In this document: positions 1 to 8,326 of the stretch, one piece after another
How the letters are laid out: every line of letters begins with the position of its first letter
Position numbering within the stretch: the first letter of the stretch is position 1
Source: Hyphomicrobiales bacterium
GTDB lineage: Bacteria > Pseudomonadota > Alphaproteobacteria > Rhizobiales > JAJFHB01
Assembly (NCBI GenBank): GCA_021775795.1
Contig: JAJFHB010000088.1
Span: forward strand, 1 to 12,892
DNA: 12,892 bases
Reading direction: 5' to 3'
Position numbers and translations under genes: made by a program
The notes under the pieces: generated by a model
Database searches by the model: none
What the model was told of the DNA's origin: nothing
Seen by the model: the letters and a program-made list of their open reading frames with translations, nothing else

Positions 1-554
1 CTCTTCTGAAAGTCGATTTTGACGGTAATGTTCTCGACCAGCAGGTCGGCTACAACAATGCCGGCCACCTGATACATTCAGCGGTTCTCAGAGCCCGCCC
101 CGAAATCAATTTCGTGCTTCACAGTCACACCCGTGCAGGCATCGCTGTTTCGGCCATGAAATGCGGGTTGCTGCCCTTTTCTCAGCACGCCGGCTTGATT
201 TTGGGGACGATTGCCTACCACCCCTACCAGAACGTCAATTCCGCCGAAGACGAGTGCGATATTCTGGCGCGGGATCTTGGCGCCAACTATCTCATGATCA
301 TGAATAATCACGGTCTGCTTGCCTGCGGCCGCTCGGCTGCGGAAGCCTTCACCTATCATTACTTCCTGGAGATGTCCTGCAAGATACAGGTTGATGTTCT
401 GCAGTCCGGCGTTGAGACCGTTCAGCCTCCTGAGGCTGAAGTTGAGGGGTTGAAAGCTTTGGGAGATCCCAGCGAACGCGAAGCCATGGGCGAAGGTCAC
501 TGGGCCGCGGTCCGGCGGCGCCTGGAACGGACAGATCCCGACTACAAGTCCTGA
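1..554 (+). CDS. Class II aldolase/adducin-family protein, 5'-truncated by window edge
   Basis: The open frame runs in from the window edge (first whole codon at base 3) and stops at TGA 552-554, giving the last ~183 residues of a protein whose family is usually about 250 residues. The family folds into a zinc-dependent domain that includes fuculose-phosphate and ribulose-phosphate aldolases/epimerases and many uncharacterised relatives. Two zinc-ligand histidines are visible in HSHTRAG (codons at 120 and 126) and the third in NNHGLLACG (codon at 309). The run GLLPFSQHAG and the C-terminal helix segment with LEMSCKIQ are also typical. The N-terminal substrate-binding part is outside the window, so the substrate cannot be named; an adducin-like or decarboxylase member is possible. 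The GTG at 114 is internal to the zinc motif and is not the start. The next gene begins 45 bases downstream on the same strand and may share its transcript. Confidence 0.9.
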   Translation, partial: LLKVDFDGNVLDQQVGYNNAGHLIHSAVLRARPEINFVLHSHTRAGIAVSAMKCGLLPFSQHAGLILGTIAYHPYQNVNSAEDECDILARDLGANYLMIMNNHGLLACGRSAAEAFTYHYFLEMSCKIQVDVLQSGVETVQPPEAEVEGLKALGDPSEREAMGEGHWAAVRRRLERTDPDYKS

Positions 555-599
555 TAAATGCGACGGGACAGGGCACGTTAAGCCGTTTATGGAAGTAAC

Positions 600-1781
600 A
601 TGTCCCGACGCTCCCGCATTTTAGTCATTCTTGCCGCGCTGGTTCCCGTGATTGGTGCCGTGCTTTGGTATATTGCTGGCAACACAGAAGGACACAATTT
701 TTCTCAATTCTCCGGCTTTCGTGAGTATTTTGCAGAAAATCCTCCAAGCCACGAGTTGCCCGCTGCGGATGAGCAGGCTCTGCTTGAGCGCTACCGTCCC
801 CGTTTCATGCTCCCAAAGGGTCATGCAGGCCTGATCGGATTCTATGAAGACTACATAGCTCAGGGAAAGCTCCGCGATGCTGAAGGTATCGTGCTCTCTG
901 CTTCTCTCGATCAATTGGAACTGAACAATGTCAAGGATGACCCGGGCGTCGTCTTCGAGCACCTGCCAAGCGTGGGTGTGGAGCAGAAGCCGACGGTATT
1001 TGCCCGCATAGATTACGACACATTGAAGGTTGCCGACGCAGAGGAGGAGTTGACTTTCCTTACCTATCACGCCGTGTTCAGGCATTCCGGAATTGTTGCC
1101 GGGTTGTCCTGGTGGCAGTCGCTTGGCCTGATGTTCGCCGGTGATCTCAACGACTGGCACCAGCTGGATCACTACACAGCCGCAACTCTGGTGCTCAATG
1201 CGCAAGGCATGCCCGTTGCCCTGATCGTGCAGCAACACAACCACCAGCGTACTTATGTACTAGGAGAGGGCTATGTGCTGCCTGAGGATGGACGCCCTGT
1301 GCTGGACATCGCCATCCGCTCCAACGAGTTGTACCCGCATGCACCGGAGCGGCGGCAACATCGCACAGTCCGTTTTCCTAACCGGAATTCCATGCGCTTC
1401 CTGATCGGGGCGGAAGACGCTCCCTGGTTGTCAGGATATGACATTACCGAACCACATGAAGAGGCGGTGTATGAACTGTCATTCCTGCCCCATGACGATG
1501 CCTTTTACACCTTCAAGGGTTACCTCGGCGTACAACGTCTGTTGCCCGGACGCAGCGGCCCTCCAGGCGCTGATTACAACACCCTGCCGCAGTTCAAGTC
1601 CTTGAGTACCCAACTTGTGGTCGGCTATTGGCGTGAAGGAGATGCCAGCGATATTGCACGGCTTGATGCAGCGCTTGAATCGGATAACTGGATGGAGGCG
1701 TTCATGCGTGCACAGGCGCAAATGTTGGCCGTCAATATCGGATGCACAGCGGAGCTGCAACGGGTCTGTGGCTATCAGTGA
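600..1781 (+). CDS. Membrane-anchored protein of unknown function, histidine-rich
   Basis: This 393-residue protein is not one I recognise. Residues 1-6 are basic and residues ~7-26 form one hydrophobic helix with no clear cleavage site, so an N-terminal signal anchor with the bulk in the periplasm is likely. The soluble part has a run of closely placed histidines: H157 and H162 in YHAVFRHSG, H187 and H191 in DWHQLDHY, H213 and H215 in QQHNHQRTY, then H247 and H254. This pattern suggests metal binding, which is inference. The layout, with YRPRF near residue 65 and a Trp-His segment followed by a strand and another His, faintly recalls Vps62-like beta-sandwich proteins, but I would not assign it there. 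C382 and C390 near the C-terminus could form a disulfide. The ATG is preceded by GGAAG four bases upstream. It lies 45 bases after the aldolase-family gene and converges on the acyltransferase gene with only 9 bases between stops. Confidence 0.85.
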   Translation: MSRRSRILVILAALVPVIGAVLWYIAGNTEGHNFSQFSGFREYFAENPPSHELPAADEQALLERYRPRFMLPKGHAGLIGFYEDYIAQGKLRDAEGIVLSASLDQLELNNVKDDPGVVFEHLPSVGVEQKPTVFARIDYDTLKVADAEEELTFLTYHAVFRHSGIVAGLSWWQSLGLMFAGDLNDWHQLDHYTAATLVLNAQGMPVALIVQQHNHQRTYVLGEGYVLPEDGRPVLDIAIRSNELYPHAPERRQHRTVRFPNRNSMRFLIGAEDAPWLSGYDITEPHEEAVYELSFLPHDDAFYTFKGYLGVQRLLPGRSGPPGADYNTLPQFKSLSTQLVVGYWREGDASDIARLDAALESDNWMEAFMRAQAQMLAVNIGCTAELQRVCGYQ

Positions 1782-1790
1782 GGGTTTTCG

Positions 1791-3005
1791 TCAACAACCC
1801 AGATAACGGCGATAGCGAGAGAAAAAAGACCACAAGGCCGGAGACTGTTTGATCCGCGTTTTTGTTCTGAGATACGTCTTGAAACCCATGACAAAGAAGA
1901 AGCCACGTAATGTGCGGGGGGCAAGGACGTCGTGCCGCTGAACGATTTCGCTGCACCAGTTCGCCTTGTAGGCATCTTCACCAGCGCCAAAATCAATTTC
2001 CACAATACCATTGCGGCTCAAGTGTTCCAGGGAGCGGCGGATCAGCATGCGGCCCGGCCCGAACTTTTCAAGTTGCCCTCCGTCCATGGAAAGTACCATG
2101 CCGTGAAAGGTCTGGCCTTGAATGAGGCCCAGATTTACCGCAATGACCCGGCCGCCGAGTTCAAGAGCGGAGAGAAAGACCGACCGGTCGGCGCCCCAGT
2201 CGTTGCCGGAAACGAGGCTCTTGTAGAAGTCGCGAATGAAGGCTTCTTCAAAAATGTTGGGAATTCCCTGCTCATTGAGACGTGCTGACTTTTGCGCAAT
2301 CAAGACATTCAACAGGTCAAGACGTTCATCGCGGGAAACGGCAATACGAAACCGCAAGCCCCCCATCTCAGACAGGCGCCGTTCGCAGCGCCGGTCATTG
2401 CTGCGTGCCTTGGCATTGGTGGCGGCATTGTAGATGACATCCCAGTCATCGTTCAGCTCTAGCCTGTAGGCATTGCAGCCGCTGGAGAACAAGGGCAGCC
2501 ACTGCAGTGGATTGCCTGCCTCCACCTCAAACTGCGGCAGGCCGTATCCGGCAAAAGCATCGACACGAGGCAAAGCGGCAAACACGAGTGACCAGAACTT
2601 TTTGCCGTTGGCTTTCGTAACCAGTTCGCGGCAACGTTTCGAAAACAACCCACTATGATAGGACGAGTGCGTACCGCCGGGCCACACCATCACCCGGAAC
2701 GGACCTCTCCGCTCCACCGACAGGGGCAGAATGAACAGGGGAGCACCGGAAGCCTCATAACCCACGGCAATGACAGGTGAGCGGTTTGTCTGACCACGCG
2801 AAGCCTCATACCAGGATTTTACCCAGGCAAAGTCGCAAAAGGGCGTCTGAGCGGTAGACTGCAGGGCTTTCCAATCCGCAGCAACATCGCCGGGCCGTGC
2901 AACCACCTTGACGGAAAGGCCGGCAAACTCTCCAGCGAACTCCATCGCCGCAGCGATGTGTCCGCCTGTGCCATGTGGAGCCAACTCCGCTTCCAAACTA
3001 CTCAT
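1791..3005 (-). CDS. GNAT-fold acyltransferase, FemAB/CelD (BcsL-like) type
   Basis: This 404-residue protein fits the Acetyltransf_6 / CelD family, which contains two GNAT-like halves and is often found with polysaccharide or cell-envelope genes. The N-terminal half has the FILPLSVERRG strand-turn and the WPGGTHSSYHSGLF segment. The centre has the basic helix around residues 199-212 (KARSNDRRCERRL), a family hallmark. The C-terminal half holds IDFGAG (~337-342) followed by YKANW (~346-350), the most diagnostic motif. No signal peptide or membrane helix is evident, so it is probably cytosolic and uses an acyl-CoA or acyl-carrier donor; the acceptor is unknown. No polysaccharide genes are seen nearby, so it looks like an orphan member. 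It lies downstream of groEL but is separated from it by a strong terminator, so it should have its own promoter in 3006-3168, where I found no convincing -35/-10 pair. The ribosome-binding site before the ATG is weak. Confidence 0.85.
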   Translation of the reverse strand: MSSLEAELAPHGTGGHIAAAMEFAGEFAGLSVKVVARPGDVAADWKALQSTAQTPFCDFAWVKSWYEASRGQTNRSPVIAVGYEASGAPLFILPLSVERRGPFRVMVWPGGTHSSYHSGLFSKRCRELVTKANGKKFWSLVFAALPRVDAFAGYGLPQFEVEAGNPLQWLPLFSSGCNAYRLELNDDWDVIYNAATNAKARSNDRRCERRLSEMGGLRFRIAVSRDERLDLLNVLIAQKSARLNEQGIPNIFEEAFIRDFYKSLVSGNDWGADRSVFLSALELGGRVIAVNLGLIQGQTFHGMVLSMDGGQLEKFGPGRMLIRRSLEHLSRNGIVEIDFGAGEDAYKANWCSEIVQRHDVLAPRTLRGFFFVMGFKTYLRTKTRIKQSPALWSFFSRYRRYLGC

Positions 3006-3035
3006 CTTTGTTCGCCAATTGTTTCAATTTGGGAC

Positions 3036-3051
3036 CTGCACCGTCGTGCAG
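3036..3051. repeat. Short perfect dyad upstream of the acyltransferase gene
   Basis: CTGCAC, a four-base spacer and GTGCAG form a perfect six-base-pair inverted repeat. It lies 31 bases upstream of the acyltransferase start at 3005, in the stretch expected to hold that gene's promoter. It could be an operator or a small leader hairpin; chance occurrence cannot be excluded. Confidence 0.3.
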
Positions 3052-3168
3052 CCGTAAAATGATCAGTATGCAAACTCTGTGCGACTCTCACGAAGTTCTC
3101 ACAAACACGCGACCAATTTGGTTAACGGGCATCCAAATCAACGGGAGGCGGTCTGACCTGCGCGCAAT

Positions 3169-3198
3169 AAAAAAGGGGCCGCCCGAAGGCAGCCCCTT
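3169..3198 (-). terminator. Intrinsic terminator of groESL
   Basis: Read on the minus strand, a nine-base-pair stem (3188-3196 with 3175-3183, one G-T pair) closes a stable TTCG tetraloop and is followed by a run of six T (3169-3174); two flanking A-T pairs lengthen the stem. It begins about 24 bases after the groEL stop codon. It is a textbook rho-independent terminator and separates groESL from the acyltransferase gene downstream. Confidence 0.93.
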
Positions 3199-3221
3199 AA
3201 ATTCGGCTATGTGCCTGATGC

Positions 3222-4883
<1,662 letters not shown>

Positions 4884-4917
4884 TTAACTCCTAAATTTCC
4901 GGGTCAAGTGAAAGGCT

Positions 4918-5208
4918 TCAGCCTTCAATGACACCCATGATGTCGGTTTCTTTCATGATCAGGAGTTCTTCGCCGTTCAGCTTGACTTCCGTACCTGACC
5001 ACTTGCCGAAAAGGATCTTGTCGCCTTTGCCAACTTCGAGCGGCTGCAAAGAGCCGTCGTCGCTGCGTGCACCGTTGCCAACCGCAATGATTTCACCCTG
5101 CATGGGCTTTTCCTGTGCGGTGTCGGGAATGATGATCCCGCCGGCAGACTTGGTGTCTTCTTCAACCCGGCGTACGAGGACGCGGTCGTGGAGAGGACGC
5201 AGATTCAT
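4918..5208 (-). CDS. groES: Co-chaperonin GroES (10 kDa)
   Basis: GroES is the heptameric lid of the GroEL chamber. The 96-residue product has the family length and begins [14 protein letters not shown]. The mobile loop that contacts GroEL is seen in the [17 protein letters not shown] stretch (about residues 19-35, with the GGIIIP hydrophobic anchor), and the C-terminal part ends with [17 protein letters not shown]. The ATG at 5208 is chosen because AGGAG lies at 5217-5221, eight bases upstream, and because an in-frame ATG at 5385 would lie upstream of the promoter and CIRCE operator and add 59 non-family residues. groEL follows after 40 bases, forming the standard groES-groEL operon. Confidence 0.98.
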   Translation of the reverse strand: MNLRPLHDRVLVRRVEEDTKSAGGIIIPDTAQEKPMQGEIIAVGNGARSDDGSLQPLEVGKGDKILFGKWSGTEVKLNGEELLIMKETDIMGVIEG

Positions 5209-5216
5209 TCTCACTT

Positions 5217-5221
5217 CTCCT
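5217..5221 (-). promoter_or_regulatory. Ribosome-binding site of groES
   Basis: AGGAG on the minus strand, eight bases before the ATG at 5208. It decides the groES start over the longer upstream frame. Confidence 0.88.
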
Positions 5222-5303
5222 AGAAATGTAACTGATAATTTGGTTTCGTGTGGTTTTCCCTTGAGCAGTATGGCTAAGTGCCTGATGCTCTTTCTTGGGG
5301 TTG

Positions 5304-5330
5304 TTGGCACTCCTAACGAATGAGTGCTAA
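5304..5330 (-). promoter_or_regulatory. CIRCE operator (HrcA binding site) of groESL
   Basis: On the minus strand the sequence is TTAGCACTC, nine bases, then GAGTGCCAA. This matches the CIRCE consensus (TTAGCACTC-N9-GAGTGCTAA) at 17 of 18 arm positions, the one change being in the distal arm. CIRCE is the binding site of the HrcA repressor, which is released on heat stress. It lies just downstream of the predicted -10 element, so bound HrcA would overlap the first transcribed bases, and the element would also sit in the ~125-base groES leader. Confidence 0.96.
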
Positions 5331-5341
5331 CAATCAAAGGG

Positions 5342-5370
5342 GAGATACGAACTCTGTACCCTGATGTCAA
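5342..5370 (-). promoter_or_regulatory. Sigma-70-type promoter of groESL
   Basis: On the minus strand there is a perfect -35 TTGACA (5365-5370), a 17-base spacer and TATCTC as -10 (5342-5347). Transcription would start near 5335, immediately before the CIRCE operator. The perfect -35, ideal spacing and adjacent operator together make this a confident call. A sigma-32 type heat-shock promoter is not evident. Confidence 0.85.
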
Positions 5371-5438
5371 GGGTTTGGGGATCAAAAAAGTGGCGTTTGG
5401 TTACCGCGTGCACCGCAGCAAAGAGGGGACAGGGACTT

Positions 5439-6497
5439 ATGACGTATCCGGACTGGGATCAGGTCAAGAGCGACGCATGGGACGGCTCTTATGCGCTTTC
5501 GGACAATTTACCGATGATCGACAAGGAAACACCGACATTTATGGGCCAGCCACATGCCAAAGACGCGGCAGGCCTTCAAGGGGCAGATGTGGTCATTATC
5601 GGGGCGCCTTATCTGGCTGGCACCGGCGACTATGCCGGTGTTGCGCGCGAACACTGGCTTGCCGGCCCTCAGCGTATACGGCAGCAATCCTGCCGCTATC
5701 GCTCAGGCTATATTCAGGACTTTGATCTCGACATTTTTGAGCATCTGAAAGTCGTTGATTACGGCGATGTGGATTGCAATGTGCTGGAGCAGACCGCAGA
5801 CAATGTGCTGGCGGCTCAGGCGAAGGTGGAAGCGAAAGTCAATGATGTTCTGGCTGCCGGTGCAATTCCGATTGTCATCGGACAGAATTCGCCCTGCGGC
5901 TCCTTCGCCATTGCCAAATCAACTTCAGAGCATCTGAGCGGCAATGTCGGCATGGTCAGCCTCGACACGCACTGGGATGCGGCAGATCTGGATTACCTTA
6001 CCGGTGACCCGCGTATTGCCGGCTCTTCGAGCTGGAAATACAAAACATATGAATTCCTGAAAAACTTCAAACTCCCCAATCTGGTTGAGATCGGCGAGCG
6101 CGGCATGATGGAAGATAAGGAACGCATCCGCGAACTGATTAGCGGTGGCGCTAAATTCTACTCTATGTGGGACGTGCGGACCCGGCTTGGCATCAACGGG
6201 CTTTGTGATGAACTCGCACACGCCTACGAGGGCACAGACGGGGTATATGTGCACTTTGATATGGATGTCATAGGTGGCGCCGGGCCGGCACCAGGTGACA
6301 TTCTCGGTGAATTGTCAGAACCCATTGGCATGAGTGACTATGAAGTCATCCGTATTGCCCACGAGATCGGCAAACGTGGCCTGACGTCCATGTCGTTTAT
6401 CTGCATTCCTCCCGGATCAAACTCGATCTACCGGCTGATCGTCTATATCATCGCCTATCTGATGGCCGGGCTGGTGAAAGGCGGGCAACGGGGCTAA
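5439..6497 (+). CDS. Ureohydrolase-fold (arginase/agmatinase family) protein with altered metal site
   Basis: The 352-residue product belongs to the arginase/agmatinase/formiminoglutamase fold, which normally hydrolyses guanidino compounds with two Mn ions. Two of three metal motifs are present: DTHWD (D176, H178, D180) and DMD (D274, D276). The first motif, usually GGDHS, reads GQNSP (148-152), so the usual histidine ligand is replaced by serine 151. The usual SxDxDxxDP also loses its DP (DMDVIGG), and the late glutamate of the VxE segment appears to be missing in FICIPPGSN. Substrate and activity therefore cannot be inferred; a mononuclear enzyme, altered chemistry or a non-catalytic role are all possible. 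I choose the ATG at 5439, preceded by AGGGG and AGGG, rather than the in-frame ATG at 5364, which lies inside the groESL promoter. It is divergent from groES and converges on the Tat-leader gene, 21 bases between stops. Confidence 0.9.
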   Translation: MTYPDWDQVKSDAWDGSYALSDNLPMIDKETPTFMGQPHAKDAAGLQGADVVIIGAPYLAGTGDYAGVAREHWLAGPQRIRQQSCRYRSGYIQDFDLDIFEHLKVVDYGDVDCNVLEQTADNVLAAQAKVEAKVNDVLAAGAIPIVIGQNSPCGSFAIAKSTSEHLSGNVGMVSLDTHWDAADLDYLTGDPRIAGSSSWKYKTYEFLKNFKLPNLVEIGERGMMEDKERIRELISGGAKFYSMWDVRTRLGINGLCDELAHAYEGTDGVYVHFDMDVIGGAGPAPGDILGELSEPIGMSDYEVIRIAHEIGKRGLTSMSFICIPPGSNSIYRLIVYIIAYLMAGLVKGGQRG

Positions 6498-6518
6498 GAG
6501 ATCCGCATCAAACGCCGA

Positions 6519-6797
6519 TCAGATGCAGTTACTTCCCGAGGTGCTGTCTGTACTGTCGCCTTGCGCGTGCTCCAGCAGTTCGTTTTCGGTGTCTGACAGG
6601 ATCCAGCCGTCTATCACGACCGTGCGACCGGACTGATAATCCGCCGTGGCGCGCCGCCGCCACGCCTGTCGCGCTCGTTCACAGGCGCTGAAAAGCGCCT
6701 TCAGTCCGTTTGCTGTCAGGTGTCCTGTGAAGCCGAGAGCAGTCACGCCCGTACCGGCGATGGCAATCATGGCTGTCAGTAAGGTTCGTCGTTTCAT
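6519..6797 (-). CDS. Small exported protein with Tat-like leader, next to GMC oxidoreductase
   Basis: The 92-residue product starts MKRRTLLTA and continues with a hydrophobic stretch to about residue 23, which resembles a twin-arginine leader (RR at 3-4 followed by T-L-L), although the consensus is incomplete and a Sec leader or an anchor is possible. The mature part is basic in the centre (ERARQAWRRR, 40-49), then has the motif VVIDGWILSDTE (60-71), and ends in a Ser/Asp-rich tail with a near-terminal cysteine. I do not recognise a named family. Its start is 23 bases after the GMC oxidoreductase stop, so it is probably the last gene of that operon. Some membrane GMC dehydrogenases (fructose, gluconate, sorbitol) use a small Tat-bearing subunit to export the flavoprotein; this protein is shorter than those and the analogy is inference only. 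Confidence 0.75.
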   Translation of the reverse strand: MKRRTLLTAMIAIAGTGVTALGFTGHLTANGLKALFSACERARQAWRRRATADYQSGRTVVIDGWILSDTENELLEHAQGDSTDSTSGSNCI

Positions 6798-6820
6798 CTT
6801 CTGTTTCGGTTCCCCGGCTG

Positions 6821-8299
6821 TCAGCTTGTTGTGGCGATGAGATGGTGAACCAGCCTGTCAGCAAGCGCCAGAATGTTTAGTGTAGGGTTGACGTGATCAG
6901 AAGTTGCGAAAACCGAACTGCCGGCAACGTGAAGGTTTTCAAGTCCGTGTACCCGGCAATTTGTATCGACGACGCCGGTGCGGGCATCATTCGACATGGC
7001 CGTGGTTCCCATAGGGTGGTGCTGGATGCGGGTTTCCGCATGTTCCAGGAACGACTCTGCACTAGAATGTAAAAGCCGAGGCCGAACACCTCCGCATTGT
7101 GCGATCAGGCCGGAAAAGACGTTGATGGCCCTCCAACAAGCTCGGCGCTGGCTTTCGTCAATCGTCCAGTGCAGGCGTGCCAGCGGTTGACCGAGCACAT
7201 CGGTTTTTTCGGAAAGAGCAACATAACTGTCGTCATGCGGCAGTTGTTCAAAGGCGAATTCAGGAACGCTGCGGCGATAGCGCTTCGTCCCGCCGTGCAG
7301 AAGGCGATCAAGGTTGTCTATGTTTTCGCCAACTTCCTCTGCGGCTTCCGATTTGCCCCAGAAAAACACCGCAAATCGCGGCAGCTCAAATTGTTCGAAC
7401 AAAGCCTCGTCAAGACTGTAGGCAGAAAGATTGTTCATGTTGGCGGAAGCTTCCCGCCAAACCGTGTCCTGCAATGGAAAATTATCGTCGAGAAACAATT
7501 CAACGCCTGCGAATTTCGGGTGCTCCTGAAAGGCCAGTCCGGTTCGTCCGTGTCGCCCACTGAAGGGATTGCCGGGCATGAGGTCTCGAGCGGACACAAG
7601 CATCAGGCGCGCGTTTTCGATGCCACCGGTCGCAAGTATCAGATTTCGAACTGGCAGTCGCTGGATCAGGCGCGGTGCGATTTGCGCGACCTCTATCTCA
7701 GACACCCTCTGTCCGGAGGGGGCGAGATGCAGGTTCGTTGCCCGATGTGACGGCAGAAGGTGCACCGCTTCACTGGTTTCGATCCAGGGTCTCAGGTCAC
7801 CGTTCAGCCGGCTTACTCTTTGCGCTATGGCAAACTTGAGGGCCGTCAAACCAGTATTTGGACCCGGCAGGAAACCATCAGCCGGCGCATCATAAATTGT
7901 GTCGTCCGGTCCGTGCGCTTGGTGTAACCAGGCCTTTGCCGCATCTAGATGCGGCTCGAATTCTGCAAATGCGATTGGCCAGCCAGGGCAATCCAGGTAG
8001 GGACGTTCCGCAAAAACCTTCGCCGACATGGGACGGGACTGACCGGCCCAGTGGCCGGAGGTTCCGCCAAACGCAGCCAGACGCTCACTCAACGGGAGAT
8101 AGTCTATTCCCGTCGCATCGATCTCGTAATAACCCCGGCCCTCGTTGTGCGGCTGATCCAGCGGTCCCTGCTCAATGATGAGAGACCGGAACCCGGCCTT
8201 TTCAAGTGCCTCGGCAATGTACAGACCCGCAAATCCTGACCCTATGATGGTGAAATCATAGGGGTCATTGGGCAGTGCTGAGAGGCTGGGAAATATCAT
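6821..8299 (-). CDS. GMC-family FAD-dependent oxidoreductase
   Basis: The 492-residue product is a glucose-methanol-choline family flavoprotein, which oxidises alcohols or sugars. The Rossmann motif is G20-S-G22-F-A-G25 in YDFTIIGSGFAGLYIAEAL, with E43 (IIEQG) as the probable FAD-ribose ligand. The middle contains RNLILATGGIENARL, a family segment. The C-terminal domain has HHPMGTTAM (427-435) and HVNPTLNILALADRL; H428 and N471 are placed like the catalytic His/Asn pair of pyranose-oxidase-like members. It has no signal peptide of its own. It follows the methyltransferase gene by 27 bases and precedes the small Tat-leader gene by 23, so all three are probably one operon. No ribosome-binding site is obvious before the ATG, which might mean translational coupling. 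The substrate, and whether oxygen or a quinone/cytochrome is the acceptor, cannot be told; no cytochrome c gene is adjacent. Confidence 0.93.
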   Translation of the reverse strand: MIFPSLSALPNDPYDFTIIGSGFAGLYIAEALEKAGFRSLIIEQGPLDQPHNEGRGYYEIDATGIDYLPLSERLAAFGGTSGHWAGQSRPMSAKVFAERPYLDCPGWPIAFAEFEPHLDAAKAWLHQAHGPDDTIYDAPADGFLPGPNTGLTALKFAIAQRVSRLNGDLRPWIETSEAVHLLPSHRATNLHLAPSGQRVSEIEVAQIAPRLIQRLPVRNLILATGGIENARLMLVSARDLMPGNPFSGRHGRTGLAFQEHPKFAGVELFLDDNFPLQDTVWREASANMNNLSAYSLDEALFEQFELPRFAVFFWGKSEAAEEVGENIDNLDRLLHGGTKRYRRSVPEFAFEQLPHDDSYVALSEKTDVLGQPLARLHWTIDESQRRACWRAINVFSGLIAQCGGVRPRLLHSSAESFLEHAETRIQHHPMGTTAMSNDARTGVVDTNCRVHGLENLHVAGSSVFATSDHVNPTLNILALADRLVHHLIATTS

Positions 8300-8326
8300 C
8301 GTGGAACCAGATGCCGGAACGGGTCG

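Noticed and set aside
3010..3024. LexA-like box GTTC-N7-GTTT near the acyltransferase start
   Set aside because: It matches seven of eight positions of the alphaproteobacterial GTTC-N7-GTTC pattern, but such matches are common by chance and the gene has no obvious SOS role.
5304..5332. Rightward promoter with TTGGCA as -35 inside CIRCE
   Set aside because: The hexamer 17 bases downstream (CTAACA) does not resemble a -10 element.
5209..5385. Longer groES start at the in-frame ATG at 5385
   Set aside because: The extra 59 residues have no family resemblance, and this ATG lies upstream of the groESL promoter and CIRCE; AGGAG before 5208 fixes the short start.
5364..5438. Longer start for the ureohydrolase-fold gene at 5364
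   Set aside because: It would begin inside the -35 of the divergent groESL promoter and add residues without family character; the ATG at 5439 has purine-rich ribosome-binding candidates upstream.
7097..7750. Plus-strand open frame of 217 codons opposite the GMC oxidoreductase gene
   Set aside because: It is antisense to conserved GMC coding sequence, with biased Arg/Phe/Val content and no recognisable domain.
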